This document shows positions 1 through 7,739 of a DNA stretch of 11,969 nt, one piece after another. The notes below the pieces were generated by a model, which was given only the letters and a program-made list of their open reading frames with translations, was not told the origin of the DNA and did no database searches. Each line of letters starts with the position of its first letter. Within the stretch, counting starts at the first letter, position 1. Both the position numbers and the translations under genes were made by a program. Source of the stretch: an uncultured Alphaproteobacteria bacterium (GTDB lineage Bacteria; Pseudomonadota; Alphaproteobacteria; RF32; CAG-239); NCBI GenBank assembly GCA_949542085.1, contig CATGXW010000006.1, positions 1-11,969 on the forward strand. Reading direction: 5' to 3'.

Positions 1-812
1 TCATTAAAACGCATCAGGTGACGACGATATAGAAAAGCGCTGTTGCCGATAACGATGCCGCCGATGTAAACGGCCATGATTCCGCTGCCGCCGGATAATT
101 GTGTCAGGCTGTAAATCAGAAAGGCGACGCTAATGCCATAAACGGGGTATAGTCCGGGGTAGGGAATTCTTGCTTTTTGCAGTGCATAGGCGGCTAAACG
201 CCCTAAGGCAATTCCCAAAATGATACCGATAAACATTTGGCGCAGGAAAAATCCGATAAAGAAACTCCCTGAAACTTGCGGTTCGGTGATGGCGGCCAGA
301 GCGGCCATTGTTAAAAAGACGGCCATGGGGTCGTTACTGGCGGATTCAAACTCAATAAGTGATTTATCTTTGGTGTTTATGCAGATGCCAGAGGAGCGGA
401 GAGCCGAGAAAACGGCGGGAGCGTCTGTTGACGACACGATAACGCTGAGCAGAAGAGCGATTTCAAACGGTAGCTGAATGACGTAGTAAGCGCCGAGGAA
501 CAGGAATAGCGCTGTCAGAAAAACGCCCACGGTTGCCAAGATGCTGCCGCGGATTAAAATCGGGCGGACATTGTTCCATTTTGTTATCAGGCCGCCGTTA
601 AATAGAATGAAGATTAAAGCGAGCGTGCCAACGTAATTGGTCAGTCGCGAATCTTGAAAGTTTATTTTGCCAATGCCGTCAACACCGGTCAGCATGCCCA
701 GTCCCAAAAACAATAACAAGGACGGAATACCGAAGCGGTCAGACACCTTATTGGCGAAAACGCAGAGCAGCAGTAAAAAGCCCGCGATGGCAAAATAAAT
801 GTCAATATTCAT
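1..812 (-). CDS. nhaP2: K+/H+ antiporter, CvrA/NhaP2-like (C-terminus cut by window edge)
   Basis: This is the N-terminal 270 residues of a monovalent cation:proton antiporter, an inner-membrane carrier for K+ or Na+ and pH balance. It opens with MNIDIYFAIAGFLLLL and is built almost entirely of hydrophobic membrane segments (near residues 4-20, 30-44, 60-72, 88-112, 117-128, 162-176, 183-210 and 223-262). Two motifs typical of the CPA family are present: SSTDAPAVFSALR (residues 127-139), containing the TD pair, and ESASNDPMAVFL (156-167), containing the ND pair, which together form the ion site of the fold. The wording around these motifs resembles CvrA/NhaP2. That family normally continues past 550 residues with a cytosolic TrkA_C-type regulatory region, which would lie left of position 1. 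The start at 810-812 follows an AAGGAT ribosome binding site about seven bases upstream. The gene is divergent from the peptidase gene. Family assignment is firm; substrate preference is inference. Confidence 0.88.
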   Translation of the reverse strand, partial: MNIDIYFAIAGFLLLLCVFANKVSDRFGIPSLLLFLGLGMLTGVDGIGKINFQDSRLTNYVGTLALIFILFNGGLITKWNNVRPILIRGSILATVGVFLTALFLFLGAYYVIQLPFEIALLLSVIVSSTDAPAVFSALRSSGICINTKDKSLIEFESASNDPMAVFLTMAALAAITEPQVSGSFFIGFFLRQMFIGIILGIALGRLAAYALQKARIPYPGLYPVYGISVAFLIYSLTQLSGGSGIMAVYIGGIVIGNSAFLYRRHLMRFN

Positions 813-851
813 GGGTTAATCCTTATTCTTTCAAAGCCGATATAGTTTTTT

Positions 852-879
852 TTGTAGTAATTTCTACGCCTCTTATAGC
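852..879 (+). promoter_or_regulatory. Candidate promoter for the peptidase-rnhB transcript
   Basis: TTGTAG (852-857) and TATAGC (874-879) are separated by 16 bases in the 165-base divergent gap. A second -10-like TATAAA lies at 902-907 without a convincing -35. The rest of the gap is AT-rich with a small hairpin-like GTAG/CTAC pair (854-867) and AACGC/GCGTT arms (928-932 and 940-944). The match is modest and could be chance in AT-rich DNA. Confidence 0.3.
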
Positions 880-977
880 TTTTTAATGATTAAATTTTCG
901 TTATAAAATGGATATAAGGCTGGAAAAAACGCAAAATGAGCGTTATGATACGGGGTATTCCAAAAAGGAGATTGAAT

Positions 978-1951
978 ATGCAAAAAATTGTACCGCCGTT
1001 ACTAAAGGCCGGAGATGAGGTCAGAATCGTTGCTCCGTCAAGAGGCATTAAAATTATCGGGACAGACAGCAGAGAGTTGGCCGCTCAACGTTTTGCCGAA
1101 ATGGGACTTAAGGTTTCATTTGGCCGCTATACAACGGATGATAACTGGGATTTGATGGGAACATCTCCGGTGGAACAGCGTGTCGCCGATATTATGGAGG
1201 CGTTTCAGGATCATAATGTTAAAGCGATTTTTACGATTATCGGCGGTTTTAATTCCAATCAACTTTTACCGTTTTTAGATTATGAACTTATTAAAAAGAA
1301 TCCGAAAATCTTTTGCGGGTTTTCTGATATCACCGCATTGTTGAACGGGATTTATGCCCGTAGCGGATTGGTGACGTTCAGCGGTCCTCATTATAGTTCT
1401 TTCGGCATGTTGAAGGGATTTGATTATACTTGGGATTGTATGAAAAACATGTTGTCTGGTGTCGGAACATATCCTTTGGAGGCGTCTGCCGAATGGAGCG
1501 ATGACTTGTGGTTTATTGATCAGCAGAATCGTTCGTTTGAAACCAATGAAGGACATTGGATTATTCAGAATGGTGATGCCGAGGGTGTTGTTGTCGGCGG
1601 AAATTTGGGAACTTTGACGTTGTTGAACGGTTCGGTTTATCGTCCGGTCTTTGAGGCGGATACAATTTTGTTTGCGGAAGATTGTTATACTTCCGGAGGG
1701 GATTGCAGGCGATGGCTTATCAGACGGATTTCAAAAATGTTAAAGCTTTGGTTATCGGTCGTTTTCAGAAAGCTTCGGGGGTCACGCGTGAAAAAGTTGA
1801 GTATATTGTTAAATCCATTCCGCAGTTGAAAGGGCTTCCGGTTATTGCCAATGTCGATTTCGGGCATACGACACCGATGGCGACCTTGCCGATTGGCGGC
1901 TATTGTCGTATTGTTGACGGCAAAATCATTCTGAGTGTGAATAAGGAGTAA
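978..1951 (+). pseudogene. S66 serine peptidase (LD-carboxypeptidase / MccF-like), frame broken
   Basis: With one frame correction this encodes about 324 residues of an S66 peptidase. The family removes the terminal D-amino acid from murein tetrapeptides (LdcA) or cleaves microcin C-type peptide-nucleotides (MccF). The nucleophile serine is visible in GFSDIT (S116). SGPHYSSFGM (135-144), the EGHWIIQNGDAEGVVVGGNL stretch (191-210) and ILFAED (230-235, probable catalytic Glu) resemble MccF-like members more than classic LdcA. After about position 1690 homology jumps to the -1 frame, which carries LVIGRFQKASG and VDFGHTTP with the catalytic His. Without correction the first frame ends at 1829 with an unrelated tail lacking the His. 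ATG 978 is chosen because AGGAG lies seven bases upstream; an in-frame ATG at 936 has no such site. The TAA overlaps the ribosome binding site of rnhB. It may be a true pseudogene or a single-base sequence error. Confidence 0.85.
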
Positions 1952-1953
1952 CA

Positions 1954-2586
1954 ATGCCTGATTTTGAGTTGGAAAACACATACGCGTTTCCGGTTGCGGG
2001 GATTGATGAAGCCGGAAGAGGGCCGTGGGCCGGTCCGGTTGTTGCCGGCGCAGTGGTTATCAAGGACAGAAATCTTGATGAGTTTTTACTCAAAGGATTG
2101 AATGATTCAAAAAAATTGACAGCTGCTAAACGAGAAGCTTTATATGAGCATTTGTTTGCCGCGCAGGAACAAGGAAAGCTTTGTATCGGTATCGGGCAAG
2201 CCAGCGCTGAGGAAATTGATTGTTATAATATTTTGCAGGCGACGTTTATGGCGATGCAACGAGCTTATGAAGCTTTATCGGAAAAGACGCTGGCCGCTTT
2301 GGTTGACGGTAATCGGACGCCAAAGGATTTTCCTTGCGCTTGTCAAACGGTGATTAAAGGGGACGGGAAGTCATATTCCATTGCCGCGGCTTCGATTGTG
2401 GCAAAAGTGTATAGAGACAGGTTGATGGCTGATTTGGCCAAGCAATATCCTTATTACGGATTTGAAAAAAATGCCGGTTACGGAACAAAGTTGCATATTG
2501 AGGGCCTCAAAAAACATGGGGTTATTGCGGAACATCGAAAGTCATATCGACCGATTAAAGAGTTTTTGTTGCAGGAAGCCGGCTGA
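1954..2586 (+). CDS. rnhB: Ribonuclease HII
   Basis: This 210-residue enzyme cuts the RNA strand of RNA-DNA hybrids and removes ribonucleotides misincorporated into DNA. The acidic catalytic set expected of type 2 RNase H is present: D18 and E19 in AGIDEAGRGP (15-24), D118 in LVDGN and D137 in IKGDGKS. Also visible are LNDSKKL (49-55), SIAAASIVAKVYRD (142-155), and the late GYGTKLH (175-181). The length is normal for bacterial RNase HII. The start at 1954 follows AAGGAG (1943-1948) with a five-base gap. That site overlaps the stop codon of the upstream peptidase gene, so the two are probably cotranscribed and perhaps translationally coupled. rnhB directly upstream of ccrM is, to my knowledge, a common arrangement in alphaproteobacteria, supporting both identities. 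Confidence 0.97.
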   Translation: MPDFELENTYAFPVAGIDEAGRGPWAGPVVAGAVVIKDRNLDEFLLKGLNDSKKLTAAKREALYEHLFAAQEQGKLCIGIGQASAEEIDCYNILQATFMAMQRAYEALSEKTLAALVDGNRTPKDFPCACQTVIKGDGKSYSIAAASIVAKVYRDRLMADLAKQYPYYGFEKNAGYGTKLHIEGLKKHGVIAEHRKSYRPIKEFLLQEAG

Positions 2587-2605
2587 TTTATTGGGAAAAA
2601 ATTTT

Positions 2606-2633
2606 TTGACTGCCTTTTAATAATTTTTAACTA
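2606..2633 (+). promoter_or_regulatory. Candidate ccrM promoter with paired TTAA boxes
   Basis: In the 104-base gap between rnhB and ccrM, TTGACT (2606-2611) and TAACTA (2628-2633) form a sigma70-like pair with a 16-base spacer. Two TTAA boxes (2617-2620 and 2627-2630, six bases apart, the second reading TTAAC) overlap it. Caulobacter ccrM is activated by CtrA through TTAA-N7-TTAAC. The spacing here is one base short, so a CtrA link is only suggestive. No GANTC site is seen in this gap, and no GC-rich terminator hairpin follows rnhB. Confidence 0.33.
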
Positions 2634-2666
2634 AATTACCCTCATACTGATGCTGTTGGAATTTAA

Positions 2667-3788
<1,122 letters not shown>

Positions 3789-3838
3789 GGGATTTTGAAA
3801 GAGTGCCGTTTCTTTTTTGCGAGAGGATATAAAAAATA

Positions 3839-3867
3839 TTGTATGACGCAGATTTATAGGTTATAGT
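3839..3867 (+). promoter_or_regulatory. Candidate promoter upstream of ppx
   Basis: TTGTAT (3839-3844) and TATAGT (3862-3867) are spaced by 17 bases in the 123-base gap between ccrM and the first exopolyphosphatase gene. This would leave a leader of about 40 bases. The rest of the gap is AT-rich. A weak GAAA/TTTC pair followed by T6 (about 3797-3817) is too poor to call a terminator for ccrM. Confidence 0.33.
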
Positions 3868-3911
3868 GTCCTCAAGTAATTTTATATTATAAGTTTTGAT
3901 TGAAAAAAATA

Positions 3912-5051
3912 ATGCAAAAGTGGCGTAAAAAAACAAATATCAAGCCACCGGTTAAGGCTATTCAAGCAGGGGGAAGTCTTGGTTCTGCGGGTTCTAATTA
4001 TGCCGCGATAGATTTGGGAACCAATTCCTGCCGGTTGGTGATTGCAACTCCGACCCCGACATCTTTTCGTATTGTGGAAACGTTTTCTAAGATTACACGG
4101 TTGGGCGAAGGGATTATTAATAACAACGAACTGTCGCGGAATGCCATTCGGCGGACGGTTAATGCCTTGAAAGTGTGCGCCGGTGTTTTAGCCGAGTATG
4201 CTCCGATTTGTCGTTCGCGTTTTGTGGCGACGGCGGCTTGTCGGCGCGCCGTAAATTGTCCGCAGTTTTTAGAGATTGTCAAACGGGAAACCGGTTTGGT
4301 GATTGAAACCATTTCTTCAAAAGAAGAGTCTCGTTTGGCGGTGGTCGGTTGTTTGCCTTTGTTAAGCAGGAATGTTAAACGGGCTTTGGTTTTTGATATC
4401 GGAGGCGGATCAACGGAGATTTCTTTAGCGCGAACGACCGATAACGGAAATATGTTTATCGAAGGTTTTGTTTCTCTGCCGTATGGCGTGGTGACAATTT
4501 CAGAAGCTTTTCCATCACAAGATATGACTAATCTGGCTTATAACACTATTGTGGACAGAACTCACAAATTGTTAGCCGAGTTTGAAGAAAAACACCATAT
4601 CAGAGAGGCTATCGCCAATCAGGAAATTCAGGTCATCGGTACTTCCGGTACGGTAACTGTTTTGGGGGCCGTGCATCTTAATTTGTCCCGCTATAACCGT
4701 TCGGCGGTTGACGGGATTGCGATGTCAATGCAAGAGATTGAACGGACGATTGCAAAAATTAAACGATTGGGAGATGACGGACGTAAAAAACATCCCTGCA
4801 TTGGCGCTCAAAAGGCTGATTTGACGATGGCCGGTTGTGCGATTATTGACGGGTTGACTTCTTTTTGGCCGATTTCAGAGGTGACGGTGGCCGATAGGGG
4901 GATTCGTGAGGGGATTTTGCTTGATATGATGCATGCCAAGAAAAAATCATATTCTAAAAAACATAAGCGCCGCTATCCTTTTAACCGTAAACGGAACGGC
5001 AATCATCATTCCTATTACGGAGAAAAGAAAAAGGAGGTTGTAAATGACTAG
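3912..5051 (+). CDS. ppx: Exopolyphosphatase, Ppx/GppA family, with basic C-terminal tail
   Basis: This 379-residue ASKHA-fold phosphatase releases phosphate from the end of inorganic polyphosphate, or hydrolyses pppGpp, depending on the member. Phosphate-binding motifs are visible: YAAIDLGTNSCRLVIA (30-45), the acidic SKEESRLAV (136-144), FDIGGGSTEISL (161-172) and IGTSGTVTVLGAV (242-254). It is close in wording and length to the usual alphaproteobacterial Ppx and lacks the extra C-terminal HD-like domain of E. coli Ppx/GppA. A lysine- and arginine-rich tail (about 342-375: 14 Lys/Arg and 3 His) follows the catalytic core, and the first 15 residues are also basic. The start is unclear: ATG 3912 has no ribosome binding site, and TTG 3900 is an in-frame alternative. 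Its end overlaps the next gene by eight bases, and that gene's AAGGAGG site (5031-5037) lies within its coding sequence, indicating coupling. Whether it prefers polyphosphate or pppGpp cannot be told. Confidence 0.9.
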   Translation: MQKWRKKTNIKPPVKAIQAGGSLGSAGSNYAAIDLGTNSCRLVIATPTPTSFRIVETFSKITRLGEGIINNNELSRNAIRRTVNALKVCAGVLAEYAPICRSRFVATAACRRAVNCPQFLEIVKRETGLVIETISSKEESRLAVVGCLPLLSRNVKRALVFDIGGGSTEISLARTTDNGNMFIEGFVSLPYGVVTISEAFPSQDMTNLAYNTIVDRTHKLLAEFEEKHHIREAIANQEIQVIGTSGTVTVLGAVHLNLSRYNRSAVDGIAMSMQEIERTIAKIKRLGDDGRKKHPCIGAQKADLTMAGCAIIDGLTSFWPISEVTVADRGIREGILLDMMHAKKKSYSKKHKRRYPFNRKRNGNHHSYYGEKKKEVVND

Positions 5052-5985
5052 GCCTTGTTATGCCGCAATTGATTTGGGGACCAATTCCTGTCGGTTGTTG
5101 ATTTGTGACGAAAAAGGGAAACGTTTGTGTAAAGAAAGCACTCAAACGAAGCTGGGCGAAGGGATGTATCCGGAAATGCGTTTTACTCCCGAGGCAATAG
5201 AACGCGGTGTTAAATGTTTTTATAATTTTAAAAAAATCATTGATAAATATGAGAAAGTTAAGTTGCGGGCAATTGCGACGGCAAGTTGCCGGATGGCGAA
5301 AAACGGTTCGGAATTTATTCGTCAGGTTTATGGAGAATCTCTGATTCCGATAGAAGTGGTGGACGGATATGAAGAAGCTCGGCTGAACTTGAAAGGGTCT
5401 TTGGAACATGCTCGAGGCAAAAGCCGTTATGTGGTTCTTTATGATTTGGGCGGCGGCTCGACAGAGATAACTTTGGCAGAAAACACAGCCGAGGCTAAAA
5501 TTATTCATACAGTTTCCATTCCTCTCGTTATTTTTTTATATAAAATTAATATGATTGGGGAGCTCGTAACTCTTCGGAAGCTTTCGGTCTTAAAAACCCT
5601 AATGAGGATGGGGCGAAGCGTTTGCGGGAGGAAATAAAGAAATATGTTGATGGTTTTGTCGCAGCTTCCAAGTTGGATGATATCAGGCAAGATGTTTTGT
5701 TTTTAGCAACCTCAAGCACACCGTTGCGATTGGCGGCAATGATTAACCGCTTTGCGAGATATGATAGGAGCAGCTGAAAAAAATCCAGACATTTACAAAA
5801 CGCCGCAGGCAGAACTGGCACTCAGTCCGTATATCGGGGAGGCTCGTTCTCATATCTTTATTGCCGGAAGCATTATTTTCAAAACAATTTATGATGGTTT
5901 GCGCCTGCCGAAACTTACGGCATCGTTAAAGAGTGCTGTTGACGGGATTGTGGCGGAGTTAATCGAAAAGGACAACAATGGCTAA
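5044..5985 (+). pseudogene. Second Ppx/GppA-family phosphatase, disrupted by an insertion and a deletion
   Basis: This is a tandem paralogue of the preceding gene. The first 160 residues are a good ASKHA half: YAAIDLGTNSCRLLICDEKG, GYEEARL and YDLGGGSTEITL. After SIP (ending 5523) comes a 32-base AT-rich segment. Homology then resumes in another frame at 5556 with WGARNSSEAFGL and runs through ATSSTPLRLAAMINRFARYD to a stop near 5772. The C-terminal part, MIGAAEKNPDIY through SPYIGEARSHIFIAGSI, is back in the first frame. Comparison with the upstream paralogue suggests about 11-13 residues are missing at that second junction. As it stands, translation would stop at 5637 after about 37 unrelated residues, giving only the first lobe. 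AAGGAGG six bases upstream of ATG 5044 is a strong initiation site, so a truncated product may still be made. The gene overlaps rlmE by eight bases. Original activity (polyphosphate or pppGpp) is unknown. Confidence 0.85.
5524..5555. other. 32-bp AT-rich insertion inside the second ppx-like gene
   Basis: These 32 bases have no counterpart in the paralogue: SLP-YGVVTISEAF there aligns directly with SIP-WGARNSSEAF here once they are removed. Only 4 of 32 bases are G or C. There is a T7 run (5531-5537) and a near-palindrome at 5538-5552 (six of seven pairs). The boundaries are ambiguous by one base, and no longer target duplication is seen. The length is not a multiple of three, so it shifts the frame. 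Confidence 0.7.
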
Positions 5986-6670
5986 ACTTACCAAATCAGC
6001 AAAAGAAATTACAGGTCGTCATAATTTGGCGGTGCGTGTTAAGACGTCAAAATATCGCAAAAAGTCTTCCAATCAATGGTTGGAACGGCAGTTGAACGAT
6101 CCGTATGTGGCGGAATCAAAGCGGTTGGGATATCGTTCCCGCGCAGCTTTTAAGCTTATTCAGCTGGATGAAAAATATAAGTTTCTGGGGAAAGGGAAGA
6201 CGATTGTCGATTTGGGATGCGCTCCCGGCGGCTGGACGCAAATTGCCGTTCAGCGCAATAAGGGAAGCGGACAGGTTGTCGGAATTGATATTTTGGAAAC
6301 AGAGCCGATTGCCGGAGCGACACTCATCTGTCAGGATTTTACATCTGAAGACGCGGCTGATAAATTAAAGGAACTTTTGCAAGGCGAGGCTGATATTGTT
6401 ATGAGTGATATGGCCGCTAACACAACGGGGCATCAGCAAACCGATCATTTGCGGACAATTGGTCTGGTTGAGGCGGCGTATGAGTTCGCCAAAGAGGTTT
6501 TGTCTTCCGGAGGAATTTTTATTGCTAAGGTTTTTCAAGGCGGGGCAGAAGGGAATTTGCTTGCGGACGCTAAGAAAAATTTTGCCAAGGTCGGACATTT
6601 TAAACCAGACGCAAGTCGTCAGTCTTCTCCGGAAACGTATTTGGTGGCGCAGGGATTTCGTAAATCTTAG
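5978..6670 (+). CDS. rlmE: 23S rRNA 2'-O-methyltransferase RlmE (FtsJ/RrmJ)
   Basis: This 230-residue enzyme of the FtsJ family transfers a methyl group from S-adenosylmethionine to the 2'-hydroxyl of U2552 (E. coli numbering) in the A loop of 23S rRNA, a late step of large-subunit assembly. SRAAFKL (54-60) carries K59, DLGCAPGGW (78-86) is the cofactor loop, SDMAANTTGH (143-152) carries D144, IAKVFQGG (182-189) carries K184, and SSPETYLVA carries E219. This completes the K-D-K-E tetrad. The first 35 residues are a basic extension rich in Lys and Arg, commonly seen in alphaproteobacterial members and plausibly contacting rRNA. The start at 5978 overlaps the end of the broken ppx-like gene by eight bases with an AAAAGGA site upstream, implying coupled translation. 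Its stop codon overlaps the convergent AI-2E/PerM-family gene by four bases. The neighbourhood with ppx matches a common alphaproteobacterial order. Confidence 0.96.
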   Translation: MAKLTKSAKEITGRHNLAVRVKTSKYRKKSSNQWLERQLNDPYVAESKRLGYRSRAAFKLIQLDEKYKFLGKGKTIVDLGCAPGGWTQIAVQRNKGSGQVVGIDILETEPIAGATLICQDFTSEDAADKLKELLQGEADIVMSDMAANTTGHQQTDHLRTIGLVEAAYEFAKEVLSSGGIFIAKVFQGGAEGNLLADAKKNFAKVGHFKPDASRQSSPETYLVAQGFRKS

Positions 6671-7731
6671 CCTTTGTATAATGTGCTTTTTTTGTAATTG
6701 ATGATGGCGTGGCGGACCAAAACGCCAATAATGGCTGCGACGGGAACGGCGATCATTAATCCCAAGAAGCCGAGCAAGACGCCGCCGGCCAGCAGGGCAA
6801 ACATAATCCATACCGGATGCAGTCCAACCGAATCGCCAACGAGTTTGGGTGTGAGGAAGTTGCCTTCAATAAATTGTCCGATAACAAATACGGATATAAC
6901 TTTTATAATCGGTAACAAGGTGTCAAACTGGGCGCAGGCGATGGTGACGCTGACAACAAAGCCGAAGATTGAGCCCACGTAGGGAATAAACGAGATGATA
7001 CCGGCCAGAAAGCCAACCAGAACTCCCAGATCCAAACCGACGAGATAGAGTCCGACACCGTAAAATGTTCCCAGCAAAACGCAGACAGATAATTGTCCGC
7101 GAATAAATGAAGCCAAGATCCGGTCGATTTCACGAGCTTGGTTTTCGATTGTTTTTTTGGAATGTTTGGGTAGCAGACTGTCCATGTTGGCGATGAATTT
7201 ATCCCAATCGCGCAACATATAAAAAGCAACCACCGGCGTAATCAAAATCAGAGACATAATATTTACGAAAGCAAAACCGCCGCTGATGACGCTTCGGAAA
7301 ATGTTTCCTAATATTTTTAAGCCGTTGGCCATGTTGCTTTTGAGGTATTCTCTTATTTTTTCCGGTTGTAACCCCGGGAAGTTATCTTGCAGTTCCGCAA
7401 ATATCGGTTCAAGTTTGAGGGATAGCGAGTTTAAATAACCGGGGACCGCTTTTATGAAATGACCGAGTTGGTTATCAATAATGCTGATTAACATGAGCAG
7501 TGCCGGTACGACAATAACGACGACCAATAACATGACCAAAATGGTGGCAATTGTGCGATTAATGCCGATTTTTTCAAATTTATCAGCCCATGGATCCAGC
7601 AAATAGCCGATAACAATTCCGGCAACAAAGGGGAGCAGAACCGAACGCAGAACATAAACGGCCACACAAAAGAAAACAAAAATGGTCAACCAAATTATCC
7701 AATTGTTGCTTGCTTTTTTTTCTGCGACCAT
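6667..7731 (-). CDS. perM: AI-2E/PerM-family membrane transporter
   Basis: This 354-residue polytopic inner-membrane protein belongs to the family of E. coli TqsA (autoinducer-2 export) and PerM; some members are Na+(Li+)/H+ antiporters. Membrane segments are visible near residues 10-30, 31-45, 60-82, then after a long soluble stretch (about 85-145) near 146-172, 210-232, 233-262, 270-290 and 303-340. Family features include the paired N-terminal helices with LLPFVAGIVIGYLLDP (32-47), FYMLRDW in the middle, and the late ISFIPYVGS, EGNFLTPKLVG and GLHPVWIMFALLAGG motifs. The start at 7729-7731 follows GGAG that directly abuts the stop of the DUF2066 gene eight bases upstream, so the two are cotranscribed and probably coupled. 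Transported substrate is unknown, and the symbol is a family label rather than a proven orthology. Confidence 0.87.
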   Translation of the reverse strand: MVAEKKASNNWIIWLTIFVFFCVAVYVLRSVLLPFVAGIVIGYLLDPWADKFEKIGINRTIATILVMLLVVVIVVPALLMLISIIDNQLGHFIKAVPGYLNSLSLKLEPIFAELQDNFPGLQPEKIREYLKSNMANGLKILGNIFRSVISGGFAFVNIMSLILITPVVAFYMLRDWDKFIANMDSLLPKHSKKTIENQAREIDRILASFIRGQLSVCVLLGTFYGVGLYLVGLDLGVLVGFLAGIISFIPYVGSIFGFVVSVTIACAQFDTLLPIIKVISVFVIGQFIEGNFLTPKLVGDSVGLHPVWIMFALLAGGVLLGFLGLMIAVPVAAIIGVLVRHAIINYKKSTLYKG

Positions 7732-7739
7732 AATGGCTC

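Noticed and set aside
220..477. 85-codon open frame on the plus strand
   Set aside because: It lies antisense inside the well-supported antiporter gene and has no ribosome binding site or recognisable protein character.
1689..1740. Programmed -1 frameshift in the S66 peptidase gene
   Set aside because: No canonical slippery heptamer in the right phase where homology switches; the A-rich run near 1733-1738 would leave ten wrong residues in the product. An SD-like sequence alone is not enough.
2596..2607. A6T6 run after rnhB as a terminator
   Set aside because: No GC-rich stem; A/T palindromes of this kind do not make an intrinsic terminator.
4981..5508. 175-codon open frame on the minus strand across the ppx pair
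   Set aside because: Antisense shadow of the two phosphatase genes, whose conserved motifs fix the plus-strand frames.
5518..5556. ATT direct repeats flanking a 36-bp insertion as a target duplication
   Set aside because: Removing 36 bases leaves the downstream homology out of frame; the 32-base model restores it. Three-base repeats are common in AT-rich DNA.
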